Origin: Deltaproteobacteria bacterium
GTDB taxonomy: Bacteria > Desulfobacterota > Desulfobacteria > Desulfobacterales > Desulfobacteraceae
Length of the DNA stretch: 8,971 bases
Direction: 5' to 3'
Assembly: GCA_003647385.1 (NCBI GenBank)
Contig: QMMT01000054.1
Coordinates: 1 to 8,971, forward strand
Of this stretch, positions 8,161-8,971 are shown piece after piece (the first letter of the stretch is position 1; the number at the start of each line of letters is the position of its first letter). The position numbers and the translations under genes were made by a program. The notes below the pieces were generated by a model. That model saw only the letters and a list, made by a program, of their open reading frames with translations. It had not been told where the DNA came from and searched no databases.

Positions 8161-8763
8161 TTAATCTGTTATAGATCTCTTGGAATATCTGCCTGAAAAT
8201 TGAGCGTAAAAAGCTTTAATGGATGTCATGTCTGCATCTATATTACCGGAAGGGGTGAAAACCGGGCCGATTCCAATGGTTTTTTGTTTATAATCAATAA
8301 AACCGAGAACGATTGGAACCTCGGACTGATAGGCGATATGGTAAAATCCTGTTTTCCATTTCGTCACTTTTCCTCTGGTGCCGGAAGGTGCTATGGTGAT
8401 GATCAATGCTTTTGATTTCTCAAAGGCTTTTACCATGGATTGCACAACCTTGCCTTTTCCTGATCGGTCAATGGGTACTCCGCCAAGCCGTTTTAACAAG
8501 CCTTTAAACGGCCATTTAAACATGGAATGTTTCCCCATCCAGTGGACAGAGATGCTGTAATTAAAAATAATTAATAAGAAAAACACAAAATCCCAGTTGG
8601 ATGAATGTGGAGCGGCAAGCAGAACAAATTTTTTGATATCAGGCATTTTCCCTTTGGTCTTCCAACCCATGGAAAAGAGTGAAACGGTTGAAAACCAGTA
8701 TAAGACCGGTCGCACAATACAATTGTTTAATAAAGTCGGATTCAACTCTTCTCCATGTGGCAT
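8161..8763 (-). CDS. PlsC-like 1-acylglycerol-phosphate acyltransferase family protein
   Basis: A 200-residue membrane-associated acyltransferase, probably moving an acyl chain from acyl-CoA or acyl-ACP to a glycerolipid or related acceptor. Motif I is HSSNWD (His53, Asp58; the H-x4-D catalytic pair). Motif II is GGVPIDR (94-100). Motif III is APSGTR (125-130) where PEGTR is usual, so the Glu normally involved in acceptor binding is Ser127 here. The following WKTGFYHIA and the VP of motif IV (149-150) fit the family. Hydrophobic segments at about 16-30 and 59-71 suggest membrane contact. AAGGA at 8771-8775 lies 7 bases ahead of the ATG. Length is a little short but typical of the minimal subgroup. 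It converges with the GMC gene. The acceptor is unknown; a role in lysophospholipid or other lipid acylation is inference. Confidence 0.88.
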   Translation of the reverse strand: MPHGEELNPTLLNNCIVRPVLYWFSTVSLFSMGWKTKGKMPDIKKFVLLAAPHSSNWDFVFFLLIIFNYSISVHWMGKHSMFKWPFKGLLKRLGGVPIDRSGKGKVVQSMVKAFEKSKALIITIAPSGTRGKVTKWKTGFYHIAYQSEVPIVLGFIDYKQKTIGIGPVFTPSGNIDADMTSIKAFYAQFSGRYSKRSITD

Positions 8764-8793
8764 TAAAAAATCCTTATTTCAATTTTGAAAGAG

Positions 8794-8826
8794 GGCTTAA
8801 CTTTGGTATCCGTACCAAGTTCAGCC
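8794..8826. promoter_or_regulatory. Long imperfect dyad ahead of the acyltransferase
   Basis: Two arms pair over 13 positions around a 4-base centre (8809-8812): GGCT (8794-8797), AAC (8799-8801) and TTGGTA (8803-8808) on the left, with TACCAA (8813-8818), GTT (8819-8821) and AGCC (8823-8826) on the right. There is one mismatch (8798/8822) and one bulge (8802). It lies about 30 bp upstream of the acyltransferase start. It could be an operator or a 5' leader hairpin. No T run follows on the minus strand, so it does not look like a terminator. Confidence 0.45.
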
Positions 8827-8838
8827 GCAGCCGTATTC

Positions 8839-8866
8839 AATTTACATGATTTTGTGAGAAAGACAA
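8839..8866 (-). promoter_or_regulatory. Possible promoter of the acyltransferase gene
   Basis: On the minus strand TTGTCT (8861-8866) and TAAATT (8839-8844) are 16 bp apart, each matching four of six consensus bases. Transcription would start near 8832, putting the dyad at 8794-8826 at the very start of the message. The surrounding 8840-8971 is AT-rich and offers other weak hexamers; I see no gene in it. Confidence 0.3.
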
Positions 8867-8971
8867 ATTAATCTTTGAACAATCGATAAAATATGGTTTG
8901 ATTTGAAATAAGGTAAATTAGGAAAAAAAGTTTATAAAATAAGTCAAAATTAAGATATATTGTTTTAATAG

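Noticed and set aside
8827..8971. Start of another gene at the right edge
   Set aside because: The sequence is AT-rich with frequent stops in the frames checked and no start with a ribosome site; it looks like upstream regulatory DNA.

Overview
The window reads as an ordinary chromosomal segment from a sulfate-reducing Desulfobacterota bacterium, most likely a Desulfobacteraceae relative. This rests on three observations: the adenylate kinase LID has the metal-site spacing known from Desulfovibrio, the rpsU product is of the arginine-rich deltaproteobacterial type, and coding DNA of moderate GC alternates with AT-rich spacers. The assignment is by recognition only, without a database search. 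No mobile element, CRISPR array, tRNA or rRNA was seen.

Bases 1-1272: two leftward housekeeping genes, rpsU (ribosomal protein S21) and adk (adenylate kinase), separated by a strong intrinsic terminator with a perfect 16-bp stem. The adk-eno spacer holds two divergent sigma70-like promoters back to back. The adk leader carries a 13-bp palindrome and a tandem T-tract repeat.

Bases 1273-5079: a rightward, tightly spaced gene set, eno (enolase), a secreted LolA-fold-like protein, and pyrG (CTP synthase). The gaps of about 31 and 20 bp suggest one operon. The CTP synthase has His in place of the usual Gln in its glutaminase motif.

Bases 5080-5831: a convergent spacer, then a leftward gene for a small exported DUF4124 protein with a charged helical tail, then an AT-rich divergent spacer.

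Bases 5832-8160: an alpha/beta hydrolase followed 48 bp later by a cholesterol-oxidase-like GMC flavoprotein with a four-cysteine cluster. They are probably cotranscribed and may act on the same lipid or sterol-like substrate. Two small hairpins follow.

Bases 8161-8971: a leftward PlsC-like acyltransferase whose substrate motif has Ser in place of Glu, preceded by a long imperfect dyad and an AT-rich upstream region. With the hydrolase and GMC genes it gives the right-hand end a lipid-metabolism flavour.

I found no clear new multi-gene system. The points most worth checking are the altered active-site residues in PyrG and the acyltransferase, the hydrolase/GMC pair in a probable anaerobe, and the structured leaders.
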